A stretch of 64,000 nucleotides of DNA from an uncultured SAR116 cluster alpha proteobacterium (GTDB lineage: Bacteria > Pseudomonadota > Alphaproteobacteria > Puniceispirillales > Marisalimonadaceae). This document shows positions 21,963 to 32,745 of the stretch, piece by piece. Position numbers and translations under genes: made by a program. The stretch covers positions 1 through 64,000 of the forward strand of contig CACJFI010000007.1 in NCBI GenBank assembly GCA_902592615.1, read 5' to 3'. Below the pieces are notes generated by a model that saw only the letters and a program-made list of their open reading frames with translations, was not told the DNA's origin and made no database searches. The stretch's first letter is position 1. Each line of letters starts with the position of its first letter.

Positions 21963-22091
21963 ATGGTTAATAAAACTGACAAAGAAACTCAAGAACATAA
22001 GCAATTTTATGAAAATTTTTTAAAATTTACAACATACAGCACAATTGTGGTCATAGCTATTGTTGCATTAATGGCCATTTTTCTAGTTTAG
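21963..22091 (+). CDS. small aa3-type cytochrome c oxidase subunit IV-like protein (42 aa; below ORF-track cutoff)
   Basis: Manual translation MVNKTDKETQEHKQFYENFLKFTTYSTIVVIAIVALMAIFLV*; matches bacterial CoxIV-type short N-terminus plus single TM ending ALMAIFLV; preceded by AAGGAAATAGGA. Confidence 0.8.
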   Translation: MVNKTDKETQEHKQFYENFLKFTTYSTIVVIAIVALMAIFLV

Positions 22092-22098
22092 TATTAAT

Positions 22099-22521
22099 TT
22101 AATTAACTAACTCTATATTTGCAAAAAAGAAAGATACCTCATTCTGGGCATTTTCAAGACTATCTGATCCATGAACAGAGTTTGCTTCAATACTTTCAGC
22201 AAATTCTTTTCTTATAGTACCCTCTTCAGCATCGTCTGGATTAGTTGCTCCCATAACATCCCTATTTAGTTTTACAGCGTTATTGCCTTCCAATACTTGA
22301 ACGACAACGGGACCTGAAATCATAAAATCCACTAAATCATTAAAAAAAGGGCGATCTTTATGAATTTCATAAAATTTTTCTGCCATAGATTTAGTTAATT
22401 GAAGTCTTTTTTGTGCAATGATTTTAAGACCAGCATTTTCAAATTTGGCATTAATCAAACCAGTTAAATTTCTTTTAGTAGCATCCGGTTTAATTATCGA
22501 TAATGTTCTTTCAACAGACAT
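22099..22521 (-). CDS. ndk: nucleoside diphosphate kinase
   Basis: [68 protein letters not shown]. Confidence 0.98.
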   Translation of the reverse strand: MSVERTLSIIKPDATKRNLTGLINAKFENAGLKIIAQKRLQLTKSMAEKFYEIHKDRPFFNDLVDFMISGPVVVQVLEGNNAVKLNRDVMGATNPDDAEEGTIRKEFAESIEANSVHGSDSLENAQNEVSFFFANIELVN

Positions 22522-22603
22522 TTTTGTACTCCAAATAAACGTTAATTAAATTGGTTAATATAAATAATCAAGATATATTTAAATATTTATATTTATTTAA
22601 TGA

Positions 22604-24067
22604 TTAATATTGCTTTATTAAATGATATAACATTCTAACTCCCCATCCCACACCACCGGCAGGAATAGAAGGTGTCGATTTATTTTGCCAAGTGACTCCT
22701 GCTATATCTAAATGAGCCCATGGAGTTTTTTCTATATGTCTTTTTAAGAAACATCCAGCTGTTATAGATCCCGCACCAGGACCTCCAATATTTTTCATAT
22801 CTGCAATTTCTGTTTTTATCAATTGATTATAATCATCATCTAATGGCATTGCCCAAACTTTTTCACCAGTAATTTCTCCTGAATTAAAAATAGCTTCGGA
22901 TATTTCTTTATCATTTGAAAACAAACCAGCCCTAATATTTCCTAATGCTACAATCATAGCCCCAGTCAAAGTTGCAAAATTAATCATAAATTTAGGTTTA
23001 TATTTCTTTTCAGTCCAAGAAAGTATATCAGCTAATACAAGTCTACCTTCGGCGTCTGTATTTAAAACTTCTATAGTTTGACCAGAATAAGATTTGACAA
23101 CATCTCCTGGTCTTTGCGCGTCACCATCTGGCATATTTTCTACCAGACCTATAACACCTATTAAATTATATTTTAACTTTGAAAGTGCTGCCGCTTCTAT
23201 AATGCCAGTTACAGTTGCTGCGCCTCCCATATCCCATTTCATATCTTCCATTGACTTTGCTGGCTTCAAAGAAAGACCTCCAGAGTCAAAACAGACTCCC
23301 TTTCCTATAAATGCCATTGGTTTATTATTTTTTTTGTCTCCCGACCATTCCATAACAACTACTTGGCTATCTTTTCTTGATCCTCGACCAACTGCAAGCA
23401 AAGCATCCATACCAATTTTTTGAAGTTGTTTTTCATTATAAATTGTTACCTTAACTCCTATTTTTTTCAATTTTTTACATTCGTCTGCGAATGACGTTGG
23501 ATATAAAATATTTGGTGGTTGCCACACTAAATCTCTTGCAGTGAATACGCCCTTGGCAAGGTTTTGTATTTCATGGATTTTATTTAAATTTTTATTTGGC
23601 TCATTACAAACAAACACAACGTTTTTTAAGTTTGTAATTTGTTTTATTTTGTTTTTTTTATAATTTTCGAATTTATATGAGCTTAGTAAAATTCCAAGAG
23701 CTAGTCTTTCATTGATAGAAATATTATTTTCATATATTTTTGCTTGAGAAGAACCTAAAGGTTTTATTTTATTATAAATTCTTCCACCTAACTCTTCTAA
23801 ATATTTATATGTTAAATCCTTATCTAAAGTTTTTCTTTTTACTAGAAGAAAATTGCCCTTTTCTGATCTTACTGAAATTATATCAGATGCTTCATTTACA
23901 ACAATTTTTTTAAAGAAACTTAATAAATCTTTTTTAGAATTAAAATTATTAGATAGTAGAATGTTTTTTTCAGAATAAAATAAAATATTTATTTCATTAT
24001 CATTGAGTTTAATTATATCACTTTCTTTTTCAAATTTAAATTTTATAAATCGCTTATCATTCAACAT
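22604..24067 (-). CDS. pepA: leucyl aminopeptidase (M17 family)
   Basis: IGKGVCFDSGGLSLKPAKSMEDMKWDMGGAA; VLNTDAEGRLVLAD. Confidence 0.96.
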   Translation of the reverse strand: MLNDKRFIKFKFEKESDIIKLNDNEINILFYSEKNILLSNNFNSKKDLLSFFKKIVVNEASDIISVRSEKGNFLLVKRKTLDKDLTYKYLEELGGRIYNKIKPLGSSQAKIYENNISINERLALGILLSSYKFENYKKNKIKQITNLKNVVFVCNEPNKNLNKIHEIQNLAKGVFTARDLVWQPPNILYPTSFADECKKLKKIGVKVTIYNEKQLQKIGMDALLAVGRGSRKDSQVVVMEWSGDKKNNKPMAFIGKGVCFDSGGLSLKPAKSMEDMKWDMGGAATVTGIIEAAALSKLKYNLIGVIGLVENMPDGDAQRPGDVVKSYSGQTIEVLNTDAEGRLVLADILSWTEKKYKPKFMINFATLTGAMIVALGNIRAGLFSNDKEISEAIFNSGEITGEKVWAMPLDDDYNQLIKTEIADMKNIGGPGAGSITAGCFLKRHIEKTPWAHLDIAGVTWQNKSTPSIPAGGVGWGVRMLYHLIKQY

Positions 24068-24171
24068 ATTTTTTCCTTTAATTCAAATAGAAATATTGTA
24101 TTAATCTAAATTAGTTATAGTACTATTAATATTTAAAAAAAATTCAATATAAATCTTTGAGAAAAGCTTTT

Positions 24172-25281
24172 ATGATTTTAACTTGGTATATTTTTCGACA
24201 AACATTAAGCAACGTAACAATATCTACTTTTGTTTTAGTGGGAATTATATGGTTGAGTCAATCTTTCAAAACCATAAAATTAATAATCGAAAAAGGAGCT
24301 GGTCTTTTAGAATTTTTTATTTTATCAGCATATAGTCTTCCAAGTTGGCTTTTAATAGCTATACCATTTGGCACATTTGTTGGGTGCATGATTTCATATT
24401 TAAAACTTCAAAATGATCAAGAAATTTTAGTAATGAAATCAGCTGGAGTAAATCCTCTGAAATTGAGCAAACCCGCATTTTTTATAGCGATACTGGCTTC
24501 AATAATTTTATTCATAATTTCACACTTTATTATGCCAAAAACTTATAAAAATTTTAAAGTTTTGCAAAATGATATTAGAAACAGTTCTGAAAGTTTAATT
24601 ATTAGAGATAATATATTTATTGATTTAAACAAATTTCAAACGATCTTTATTCATAGTTTAAAAGAAAATAATCAATTAGAAGAAATCTTTATTCAAGATA
24701 GAAGTAACGCTAATTTTGTAGTAGAGATTTTTGCAAAAAAAGGAAATCTAAATTTTGAAAACAACATAGTTTTAAGTATGCAAGATGGCACTAGAATATC
24801 AAATGATTTAAAAGGTAGATCAACTATATTGAATTTCAAAAATTATGATATTGAAATAAATCAGGAAAGTAATAAAAAAATATCCTCAAGAGTTGTAGAA
24901 TATAATGAATATAATTTTTTTGAGTTATTGGACAAAGCTAAAAATGCAAAAGAAAAAAAAGGGAAATTTTTGGCAGAAGCACACAGTAGAAATACAATTA
25001 TTTTTATGCCCTTAATTTTTAGTATGATTGTAATGGTAGTAATATTAAAAGATAACTTTTTAAGATTTTTTTCAATTTATAAAAAAACAATTGGAATTGG
25101 ACTGCTTGTAATTATTCAAAGCACTGTTTTAATTATCAAAAACGCTGTTCATTCTAATATTATATTTTTACCATTAATGTATATTTTTCCATTTTTAATT
25201 CTAATTACATGCATTTTGTTACTAAATAACAACAATAAAAATCATACAATTTTATTATTTGCTAATAAGGTTGGTGAGTAG
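24172..25281 (+). CDS. lptF: LPS export ABC transporter permease LptF
   Basis: YjgP/YjgQ permease; SLPSWLLIAIPFGTFVGCMISYLKLQNDQEILVMKSAGVNPL; ATG at 24172 preferred. Confidence 0.9.
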   Translation: MILTWYIFRQTLSNVTISTFVLVGIIWLSQSFKTIKLIIEKGAGLLEFFILSAYSLPSWLLIAIPFGTFVGCMISYLKLQNDQEILVMKSAGVNPLKLSKPAFFIAILASIILFIISHFIMPKTYKNFKVLQNDIRNSSESLIIRDNIFIDLNKFQTIFIHSLKENNQLEEIFIQDRSNANFVVEIFAKKGNLNFENNIVLSMQDGTRISNDLKGRSTILNFKNYDIEINQESNKKISSRVVEYNEYNFFELLDKAKNAKEKKGKFLAEAHSRNTIIFMPLIFSMIVMVVILKDNFLRFFSIYKKTIGIGLLVIIQSTVLIIKNAVHSNIIFLPLMYIFPFLILITCILLLNNNNKNHTILLFANKVGE

Positions 25282-26426
25282 TGTTCAAATTTATCAATCA
25301 TCCAATAATCTTATATAAATATTTCACTAAGGATTTATTTAAATTCTTTTTTTTCGCTTTGTTTTTTTTAATAATTTTAATTTTTTTTATTGATCTAATC
25401 GAATTATTTAGACGGTCTTCTAATAAAGTAGGAGTACATCATCTTTTAAAAGCAAATTTTATTGACTTAGCTGGGATGGCTTCTTTAAAAATAGTAGGAA
25501 ATATTCAACAAATTTTACCATTTGCTGCACTAATTGGATCGATTACATGTTTTAATCAATGGAGAAAAAAAAATTATTATGTAATTTCCAAAGTTTCTGG
25601 TATCTCATTATGGAAAATTCTTTCACCAATTTTAGTCTGTTTCTTTTTTGTTGGGCTTTTTTCTATAATAATTTTAAATCCATTTTCGACATTAATGAAT
25701 AAAAAGTATGAAAATTTACAAACATTATTTTTTGGGAAAGCAAATATCCAACAATTTTCTTTTGATACAAAAGGATTTTGGATAAAGCATATGTCAGGAA
25801 AGAGAAATTTAATAATTAATGCAAATAAAATAGATGAGAAAACAAAAACTTTATTTGATATAAATATTTTTGAATATGATGATAACAAGATTTTTCAAAG
25901 AAAAATTAGAGCACAGGAAGGTAAATTTACTTCACAAAAATTATCACTTTATAATGTTCAATCAATTGATAAAAATTATAAATTAACCAACATAAAAAAA
26001 TTTTCTTATCAAATTAACTTTGACTCCAATCAGTTAAATGTAGCTACAAAAAAACCTGAAAAAATATTTTTATTAGACTTTCCATATTACCTAATACAAA
26101 TGAAATCTTATGGTCTTAATATTTCTAAACATTTAGTTTATTTTTTTAAATTGATATGCCAACCATTCTTGATAATTTCAATGATTTTACTTTCTGCGTC
26201 CTTAATGTTAAGGAGTAATGAAAGAAAGGTTGAGATAGGTATAGTTTCACTTTCACTAGTAGTTGGTTTTAGTCTATACTTTATTGGAGATTTTATTTTT
26301 GCATTAGGTTTTTCAGAAAGAATTCCTCCACTTCTAGCTGGTTTTGGACCGACCTTAATCGGATTATTTTCAGGTTGTTATTTGATAAGTGATATTGATG
26401 AAATTAAGTATGATAAAAACAGTTAA
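25281..26426 (+). CDS. lptG: LPS export ABC transporter permease LptG
   Basis: YjgP/YjgQ permease; LPFAALIGSITCFNQWRKKNYYVISKVSGISLWKIL; C-terminal YFIGDFIFALGFSERIPPLLAGFGPTLIGLFSGCYLI. Confidence 0.9.
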   Translation: MFKFINHPIILYKYFTKDLFKFFFFALFFLIILIFFIDLIELFRRSSNKVGVHHLLKANFIDLAGMASLKIVGNIQQILPFAALIGSITCFNQWRKKNYYVISKVSGISLWKILSPILVCFFFVGLFSIIILNPFSTLMNKKYENLQTLFFGKANIQQFSFDTKGFWIKHMSGKRNLIINANKIDEKTKTLFDINIFEYDDNKIFQRKIRAQEGKFTSQKLSLYNVQSIDKNYKLTNIKKFSYQINFDSNQLNVATKKPEKIFLLDFPYYLIQMKSYGLNISKHLVYFFKLICQPFLIISMILLSASLMLRSNERKVEIGIVSLSLVVGFSLYFIGDFIFALGFSERIPPLLAGFGPTLIGLFSGCYLISDIDEIKYDKNS

Positions 26427-27696
26427 TAAATTGAATATTGTTATGAATTTTTTAAATTTAAAATTTTTATTTCTTATTATTTTGTTTTCAATTTACATAT
26501 TTAAACATGCTATTAGCGAAGAAAATTATATTGTCACTATTGTTAATAAAATACCAATTACAAAAGTTGATATATTTAACCGAGCAAAGTTAATTTCCGT
26601 ATTAGTTGACAAAAAATCTGAAATAAAAAATATAGAAAATTATTATAATCAATCTCTACAAAACCTAATAAATGAAAAAATCATTTTATCAGCTGGGAAA
26701 AAAATCAATAAAAATTTAATTTCAATTATATCAAATCAAGTTAATAAAAGATTACTGGCTGAATTTGATAACTCAAAACAAAAATTAAATCAATTTATAA
26801 AAAAGAATTCTATTGCAAAATCAACGTTGTTAGAAAAATACGAGTCCCAATTGATATGGGGAATTGTTTTAAGAAAAAAATACAAGATGCAATTTTCTAA
26901 GATAGAAAATAAAATTGAACAAACACTGGAGCAAAATAAGTATAGAAAAAATGAAGATTTGTATGACTTAGCTGAAATTGTAATTAATAAAAATAATAAT
27001 AACAAACTGTTAGAAAAAATTAATTTTGCTCTTAAAGATGGTGCTAATTTTTTGGAAATTGCTAAACAGATTTCAATAAGTAGCTCTGCTAAATTTAATG
27101 GTAAAATTGGATGGAACACCTACGAGGATATACCAAAATTTATTAAAAGCAAAGGTAATGTAATTCATGAAGGTGAAATTTTTACTTCGTCAGAAAAAGA
27201 TAAAATAAAAATTATAAAGGTTTTAGTTAAACGTCTGAAAGGTAAAGTAAGTAAAAGAGAAGACATCATCTTACTTGCTCAAATAAAATTTCCAATAAAT
27301 TTTCAAAAGAAAAATTTAGCATACAAAAAAATAAAAAATGACTTAGATATTCTTTTATCAAACAAAAGCACTTGTGACGTATTAAAAATTTTTGAAAATA
27401 AAAATAGTAAAAATTTAGATTTAAAAGTAATTAAGTCAAGAATAGCAGATTTAAGTCCAAAAATAGAAAATATTATCGAAAACATAAACTTTTTTGAAAT
27501 ATCTAAACCTATATTTATTGGGAATCATGGATATACTTATGTTAAATGTGATAAAAGAGAAGCTAAATTAGACAAGGTGAATTACGAAAAAATAAAAAAA
27601 ACAACACTGAATAAATACTTCTTAATATATAGTGAAAAACTACTTGAACGTCTAAAAAACGAGGCAAACATTATATTTGTTGAAAAAATGAAATGA
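26410..27696 (+). CDS. surA: SurA-like periplasmic peptidyl-prolyl isomerase/chaperone
   Basis: Signal peptide; VTIVNKIPITKVDIFNRAKLI...; parvulin-like YDLAEIVINK...FLEIAKQISISSSAKFNGKIGW; precedes pdxA-rsmA. Confidence 0.85.
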   Translation: MIKTVNKLNIVMNFLNLKFLFLIILFSIYIFKHAISEENYIVTIVNKIPITKVDIFNRAKLISVLVDKKSEIKNIENYYNQSLQNLINEKIILSAGKKINKNLISIISNQVNKRLLAEFDNSKQKLNQFIKKNSIAKSTLLEKYESQLIWGIVLRKKYKMQFSKIENKIEQTLEQNKYRKNEDLYDLAEIVINKNNNNKLLEKINFALKDGANFLEIAKQISISSSAKFNGKIGWNTYEDIPKFIKSKGNVIHEGEIFTSSEKDKIKIIKVLVKRLKGKVSKREDIILLAQIKFPINFQKKNLAYKKIKNDLDILLSNKSTCDVLKIFENKNSKNLDLKVIKSRIADLSPKIENIIENINFFEISKPIFIGNHGYTYVKCDKREAKLDKVNYEKIKKTTLNKYFLIYSEKLLERLKNEANIIFVEKMK

Positions 27697-28706
27697 GTGC
27701 TTTTAAAGAAGTAATATTAATAACAGCAGGAGATCCAGCCAGCATCTCAACAGAGATAACAATAAAAGCTGTAGAATCACAAAGAGTTAATAAAAATATC
27801 AATTTAGTTGTTATAACTGATACTTCTTTAGTTGAAGAATATAAACAATTAATCAGAAGTAATATAAAAATTAATGAGATTAAAGATCTAATCAAATTTT
27901 CTGATTACAAAGATCATTATCTAAATATAATTTCTATAAAACTAAATAACAAAGTAGAATATGGGAAACCAGATATAAATAACTTTTCTTTTACAAAATT
28001 TTCCATAATTAAAACTATAGAAATACATAACAATAGTATTGCTTCCGCAATAGTAACCAACCCTATAAATAAATATATTATGTACAAATCTGGATTTAAT
28101 TTTGAGGGACATACCGATTTTCTAGGGTCACTATCTTCTACAAAGAAGAAGCCCGTTATGATGTTAGTTACAAACGAACTTAAAACTCTACCTTTGACAA
28201 TTCATGTTCCTTTAAAAAAAGTAACACAATTGATTACAAAGGAACTTATTAAAACCAAAATTAAAATTGCAGTTGATGATCTAAGAACTTTCTTTGATAT
28301 AAAAAATCCATCCATTATCGTTACAGGGTTAAATCCACATGCAGGTGAAAATGGTAATTTAGGTGATGAAGAGATAAAAATAATTAAACCAGCTATAGAT
28401 GAATTAAAAACACTTACTAATATTTCTATTACCGGACCAATATCAGCAGATATAGCTTTCTCATCTGAAAATCGAAGTAATTACGATCTAGCTGTTTGTA
28501 TGTACCATGATCAAGCACTTATACCTATCAAAACTTTGGATTTTCACAATGGGGTTAATGTCACATTAGGCTTAGATTTTATAAGAACATCTCCTGATCA
28601 TGGTACTGGATTTGACATAGCTGGTAAAAATTTAGCTAATCCAAATAGTTTAATATCAGCAATTAATCTTGCTTATGAAATGAGTTCTAATAAAAATAAT
28701 GCATAA
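27693..28706 (+). CDS. pdxA: 4-hydroxythreonine-4-phosphate dehydrogenase
   Basis: ITAGDPASISTEI; GHTDFLG; TGLNPHAGENGNLGDEE; MYHDQALIPIKTL; TSPDHGTGFDIAGK. Confidence 0.96.
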   Translation: MSAFKEVILITAGDPASISTEITIKAVESQRVNKNINLVVITDTSLVEEYKQLIRSNIKINEIKDLIKFSDYKDHYLNIISIKLNNKVEYGKPDINNFSFTKFSIIKTIEIHNNSIASAIVTNPINKYIMYKSGFNFEGHTDFLGSLSSTKKKPVMMLVTNELKTLPLTIHVPLKKVTQLITKELIKTKIKIAVDDLRTFFDIKNPSIIVTGLNPHAGENGNLGDEEIKIIKPAIDELKTLTNISITGPISADIAFSSENRSNYDLAVCMYHDQALIPIKTLDFHNGVNVTLGLDFIRTSPDHGTGFDIAGKNLANPNSLISAINLAYEMSSNKNNA

Positions 28707-29532
28707 TAAATTTAGAAATTTGCCTACCATACAAGAAACTTTAAAAAAAAATAAAGTAAAAATTAAAAAAACTTTAGGTCAAAATTTTTTATTTGATCTA
28801 AACCTTACTGATAAGATTGTTAAACAATCAAAACCATTAGCTTCAACTATTATAGAAGTAGGTTCTGGACCAGGTAGTTTAACAAGATCTATTTTAAAAA
28901 TTAAATCTGCTATTGTTTTTGCAATAGATAAAGATATTCAATCTGAGAAAATGTTAAGGGAACTGAATATAGTTTATAAAGATAGACTTAAAATAGTTAT
29001 TGACGATGCTTTACATTATCCTATCTGGAATCTAGGTGAGGCACCAAGACAAGTAATAGCAAACCTTCCATATAATGTAGGAACCAAAATGTTGCTTACA
29101 TGGCTAAAACATATTAAGAATTTTGATTTACTTACATTGATGTTTCAAAAAGAAGTTGCTGAAAGAATAGTAGCAAAACCTGGTTCGAAAAATTACGGAA
29201 GATTGTCAATTTTAACAAATTGGTTAACTGAAAGTTCAAAATTATTTGATGTTCCAAGTGAAGCTTTTATACCTAGGCCCAAAGTAAAATCATCAGTAAT
29301 ACAGTTAAAACCACTTTCAAAACCACTTTATGAAGTTTCATTTGAAGCACTAGAGAAAATTACTCATCTTGCTTTTAGTCAGAGAAGAAAAATGCTTAAA
29401 TCTAGTCTAAGGGGAATCAATGGTAAAAAGATTTTAGAAGATCTGAATATTTCTCCTAATTTAAGACCTGAAAATTTGTCTATTATTGACTTTTGTAAAA
29501 TAGCTGAAAAATCAATTCAATCTAAAAATTAA
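28699..29532 (+). CDS. rsmA: 16S rRNA (adenine1518-N6/adenine1519-N6)-dimethyltransferase
   Basis: KKTLGQNFLFDLNLTDKIV; EVGSGPGSLTRSIL; NLPYNVGTKML; FSQRRKMLKSSL. Confidence 0.97.
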   Translation: MHNKFRNLPTIQETLKKNKVKIKKTLGQNFLFDLNLTDKIVKQSKPLASTIIEVGSGPGSLTRSILKIKSAIVFAIDKDIQSEKMLRELNIVYKDRLKIVIDDALHYPIWNLGEAPRQVIANLPYNVGTKMLLTWLKHIKNFDLLTLMFQKEVAERIVAKPGSKNYGRLSILTNWLTESSKLFDVPSEAFIPRPKVKSSVIQLKPLSKPLYEVSFEALEKITHLAFSQRRKMLKSSLRGINGKKILEDLNISPNLRPENLSIIDFCKIAEKSIQSKN

Positions 29533-30152
29533 ATTAGTTTTTCTATTGTTTTGTCTAACGTTAACTGTCTATATCTTCTGAGCCTTTCAGAGAATAAAAT
29601 TAGCTTGATTTGATCTACCGCTAGTTGAAGATCGTCATTGACAATAACAAAGTCATACTCTTTATAATGACTTATTTCCTTTTTCGCCTCAGACATTCTT
29701 TTTTTAAAATTTTCTATATTTTCACTTGCTCTTTTGCCAAGTCTATTTTGTAGTTCTTTAATTGATGGAGGTAGAATAAAAACTTTAACAATATCTTTTG
29801 GCAATTGTTTCGCAATTTGTCTTGTTCCTTGCCAATCAATGTCTACAATAACGTCCATACCTTTATTAATTTTTGAGACAACCTCATTTTTTAGTGTTCC
29901 ATAGAGACATCCAAAAACTTTAGCATGCTCTAAAAATTGGTCTTCTTTTAATAGTACTCTGAACTCATCTTCATTTTTGAAAAAATAGTGTTTGCCTTCA
30001 ATTTCGTCTTTTCTTTTTTTTCGCGTGGTTACGGAAACTGATAAATCAATACCATCTATTTCATCAATTAACTTTTTACATATTGATGTTTTACCTGCAC
30101 CAGAGGGCGATGAAATAATGAGTAATAAGCCTTTGTTTATGATACTAGACAT
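29529..30152 (-). CDS. gmk: guanylate kinase
   Basis: LLIISSPSGAGKTSICKKL; SVSVTTRKKRKDEIEGKHYFF; VDIDWQGTRQI. Confidence 0.97.
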   Translation of the reverse strand: MSSIINKGLLLIISSPSGAGKTSICKKLIDEIDGIDLSVSVTTRKKRKDEIEGKHYFFKNEDEFRVLLKEDQFLEHAKVFGCLYGTLKNEVVSKINKGMDVIVDIDWQGTRQIAKQLPKDIVKVFILPPSIKELQNRLGKRASENIENFKKRMSEAKKEISHYKEYDFVIVNDDLQLAVDQIKLILFSERLRRYRQLTLDKTIEKLI

Positions 30153-31108
30153 TATTTATCCTTATTTAAACTATCTTTCCATAACTTAATATTTTTCTTA
30201 TGTACACTATATGTTTTAGAAAATCTATGTCTTCCATTTCCATCGCTAACAAAATAAATATAATCAGTTTTTTCTATAAACTTTAATGCGTTTAAAGCAT
30301 TTTCTCCTGGGTAGGAAATTGGTGTTGGTGGTAAACCATGAAATTTATATGTATTATATGGATTGTTTGATTTTAACATTTTTCTTGTAATTTTTTTACC
30401 ATTAACATTAATACCATATGCAAGAGTAACATCTGATTGGAGTTTCATTTTTTTGTTAAGTCTATTGATAAAAACACTTGCTACTAATTTACTATCATCA
30501 AAATTCCCTGACTCCATCTGAATTATTGAAGCTAATATTAGTAATTCATTTTTATTCTTCAGAACAAAATTTTTTGGCTTTTCTTTCCAAACAGAATTTA
30601 GGAATTTTTCTTGTGCTATCTTCATTTGATTTAAGAGTTTACTTCTTGGATAACCTAATTTAAAAAAATATGTATCTGGTTTATAAATACCTTCCTCTAA
30701 ATCTGTGATTTCTCCAGTCAAGTATGGGTTTTTCAACAGATTTTTTTTTAAATCAACGGCTTTAGATCCTTCTATAAGTGTAAAATTTCTAGTTAATGTT
30801 TTACCTTTGTGTAAAAGTTTTTGTAATTGAATAAGCGTAAAATTTTTAGGAATTAAATACTCTCCAGCTTTGGGTACAAAAGGTTTTTTATGGATAAATG
30901 ATGCCAATTTCCAGTTTGTGAAAGAAATGTCTATATTTTCTGATCTTAGTGCAGAGATTATTTTTTTTTGGGTAGTATTTTTTTCCAACAAAAAATAAGT
31001 TTCTTTAAAAACAACAACTTTATTATTAAAATAATCTATATACATATAGATCGAAGTAAAAAGTAAAAAAAATGCAAAAAACAGAACACACTTATTTTTT
31101 AAATTCAA
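30152..31108 (-). CDS. mltG: endolytic murein transglycosylase MltG
   Basis: YceG domain: LASIIQMESGNFDDSKLVASVFINRLNKKMKLQSDVTLAYG; YNTYKFHGLPPTPISYPGENALNA; YFVSDGNGRHRFSKTYSVH. Confidence 0.95.
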   Translation of the reverse strand: MNLKNKCVLFFAFFLLFTSIYMYIDYFNNKVVVFKETYFLLEKNTTQKKIISALRSENIDISFTNWKLASFIHKKPFVPKAGEYLIPKNFTLIQLQKLLHKGKTLTRNFTLIEGSKAVDLKKNLLKNPYLTGEITDLEEGIYKPDTYFFKLGYPRSKLLNQMKIAQEKFLNSVWKEKPKNFVLKNKNELLILASIIQMESGNFDDSKLVASVFINRLNKKMKLQSDVTLAYGINVNGKKITRKMLKSNNPYNTYKFHGLPPTPISYPGENALNALKFIEKTDYIYFVSDGNGRHRFSKTYSVHKKNIKLWKDSLNKDK

Positions 31109-32373
31109 TCTGAACTACCAATCACTAAACTCGCATTTGTACCTCCAAAACCAAAAGAATTAGAAAGTACATTTTTTATTTTTCTTTTTTTTGACTTTAT
31201 TGGTACTAAGTCAAAACCTAAAGAATCTTTGTCGGGTTTCACTAAGTTATTTGTTGGAGGAACAACCTGGTTTACAATTGATAATATTGAGTAAATAGCC
31301 TCTATAGCACCAGCTGCACCTAAAAGATGCCCAGTTGCAGATTTAGTTGAACTAATACTAGTTTTTTCTATTTCTTGTCCAAGAAGCCTCCCAATTGCCT
31401 TTAATTCTATTATGTCACCGAGGGGTGTAGATGTCCCATGAGCATTGATGTAATCTAAGTCTGAAGCAACTATACCTGCATCTTTAATTGCTGAAAACAT
31501 CGCTCTAAATCCACCATCTCCATTCTCAGCTGGAGCAGTTATATGATGAGCATCCCCAGACAAACCATACCCTTTTATTTCTGCATATATTTTTGCACCT
31601 CTTGCAACAGCGTGCTCTTTTTCTTCAAGAACAATTACTCCTGCTCCTTCACCCATAACAAAGCCGTCTCTATCTTCATCCCAAGGTCTTGAACTATGTT
31701 TAGGGCTATCATTAAAGTTAGTACTTAATGCTCTTGCAGCAGCAAACCCCGCCATACCAATTCTACAACAAGCAGCTTCAGCACCTCCAGCAATCATTAC
31801 ATCTGCGTCACCATAACGAATAATTCTAGATGCATCTCCGATAGCATGAGCTCCTGTTGAACATGCTGTTACTACAGAGTGATTTGGACCTCTAAAACCA
31901 TATTTAATGCTTACTTGACCCGATAACAGATTTATAAGTGCGGATGGAATAAAAAAAGGACTAACTTTTCTTGGACCTTTAGAATTTAATAAATCTGATG
32001 TGTAGGATATAGTTTCAAGACCTCCAATACCAGAACCTAGTATTACACCCGTTCTATTCTTTTGCTTTTCATTAATCGGTTTCCAGCCTGAATCTTCAAC
32101 AGCTTGAGTGGCTGATACAAGACCATAGGCTATGAATCTATCAATTCTTTTATATTCTCTTGGTTCTATCCAATCTTCGATGTTTAAACCACCTTCAGGA
32201 TCATTCGTCTTATTTGGAATTTGTCCTGCTATTTTACAAGGTAAATCTGAAACATCAAAATTTTCAATTTTATTTATGCCGATTAAGCCAGATACAAGTC
32301 TTTTCCAATTAGTATCAATCCCTAATCCTAATGGTGTTAATAGTCCTAATCCAGTAACAACAACTCGACGCAT
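31105..32373 (-). CDS. fabF: beta-ketoacyl-ACP synthase II
   Basis: MRRVVVTGLGLLTPLG; active-site VTACSTGAHAIGDA; INAHGTSTPLGD; KSATGHLLGAAGAIEA; NSFGFGGTNASLV. Confidence 0.97.
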   Translation of the reverse strand: MRRVVVTGLGLLTPLGLGIDTNWKRLVSGLIGINKIENFDVSDLPCKIAGQIPNKTNDPEGGLNIEDWIEPREYKRIDRFIAYGLVSATQAVEDSGWKPINEKQKNRTGVILGSGIGGLETISYTSDLLNSKGPRKVSPFFIPSALINLLSGQVSIKYGFRGPNHSVVTACSTGAHAIGDASRIIRYGDADVMIAGGAEAACCRIGMAGFAAARALSTNFNDSPKHSSRPWDEDRDGFVMGEGAGVIVLEEKEHAVARGAKIYAEIKGYGLSGDAHHITAPAENGDGGFRAMFSAIKDAGIVASDLDYINAHGTSTPLGDIIELKAIGRLLGQEIEKTSISSTKSATGHLLGAAGAIEAIYSILSIVNQVVPPTNNLVKPDKDSLGFDLVPIKSKKRKIKNVLSNSFGFGGTNASLVIGSSD

Positions 32374-32416
32374 AAAATACTCCTAATTATAACTCGAGCA
32401 AACATAAATAGGTATA

Positions 32417-32650
32417 TTAACTATTTGAAGATATAAAGTCTATTGCATCTTTGACAGTTTGAATCTTTTCAGCAGCATCATCAGGAATTTCACATTCAAA
32501 CTCTTCTTCAAAAGCCATAACTAATTCTACAGTGTCTAAGCTGTCAGCACCTAGATCATCTATAAAACTTGCGCTTTCAACAACTTTTGATTCATCTACA
32601 CCAAGATGCTCAACTACAATCTTTGTAACTCTACCAGCTATATCACTCAT
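32417..32650 (-). CDS. acpP: acyl carrier protein (start revised to MSDIAGRV)
   Basis: [30 protein letters not shown]; upstream codons of ORF call look non-coding; AAGGGGA SD before 32650. Confidence 0.97.
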   Translation of the reverse strand: MSDIAGRVTKIVVEHLGVDESKVVESASFIDDLGADSLDTVELVMAFEEEFECEIPDDAAEKIQTVKDAIDFISSNS

Positions 32651-32745
32651 TAAAATCCCCTTAAATATATGAAAAGTACTTTTTGAATTCGAGTAACATA
32701 AATATGTAATCATGCCAAGCATATAATGTACTCATACCCAAAAAA

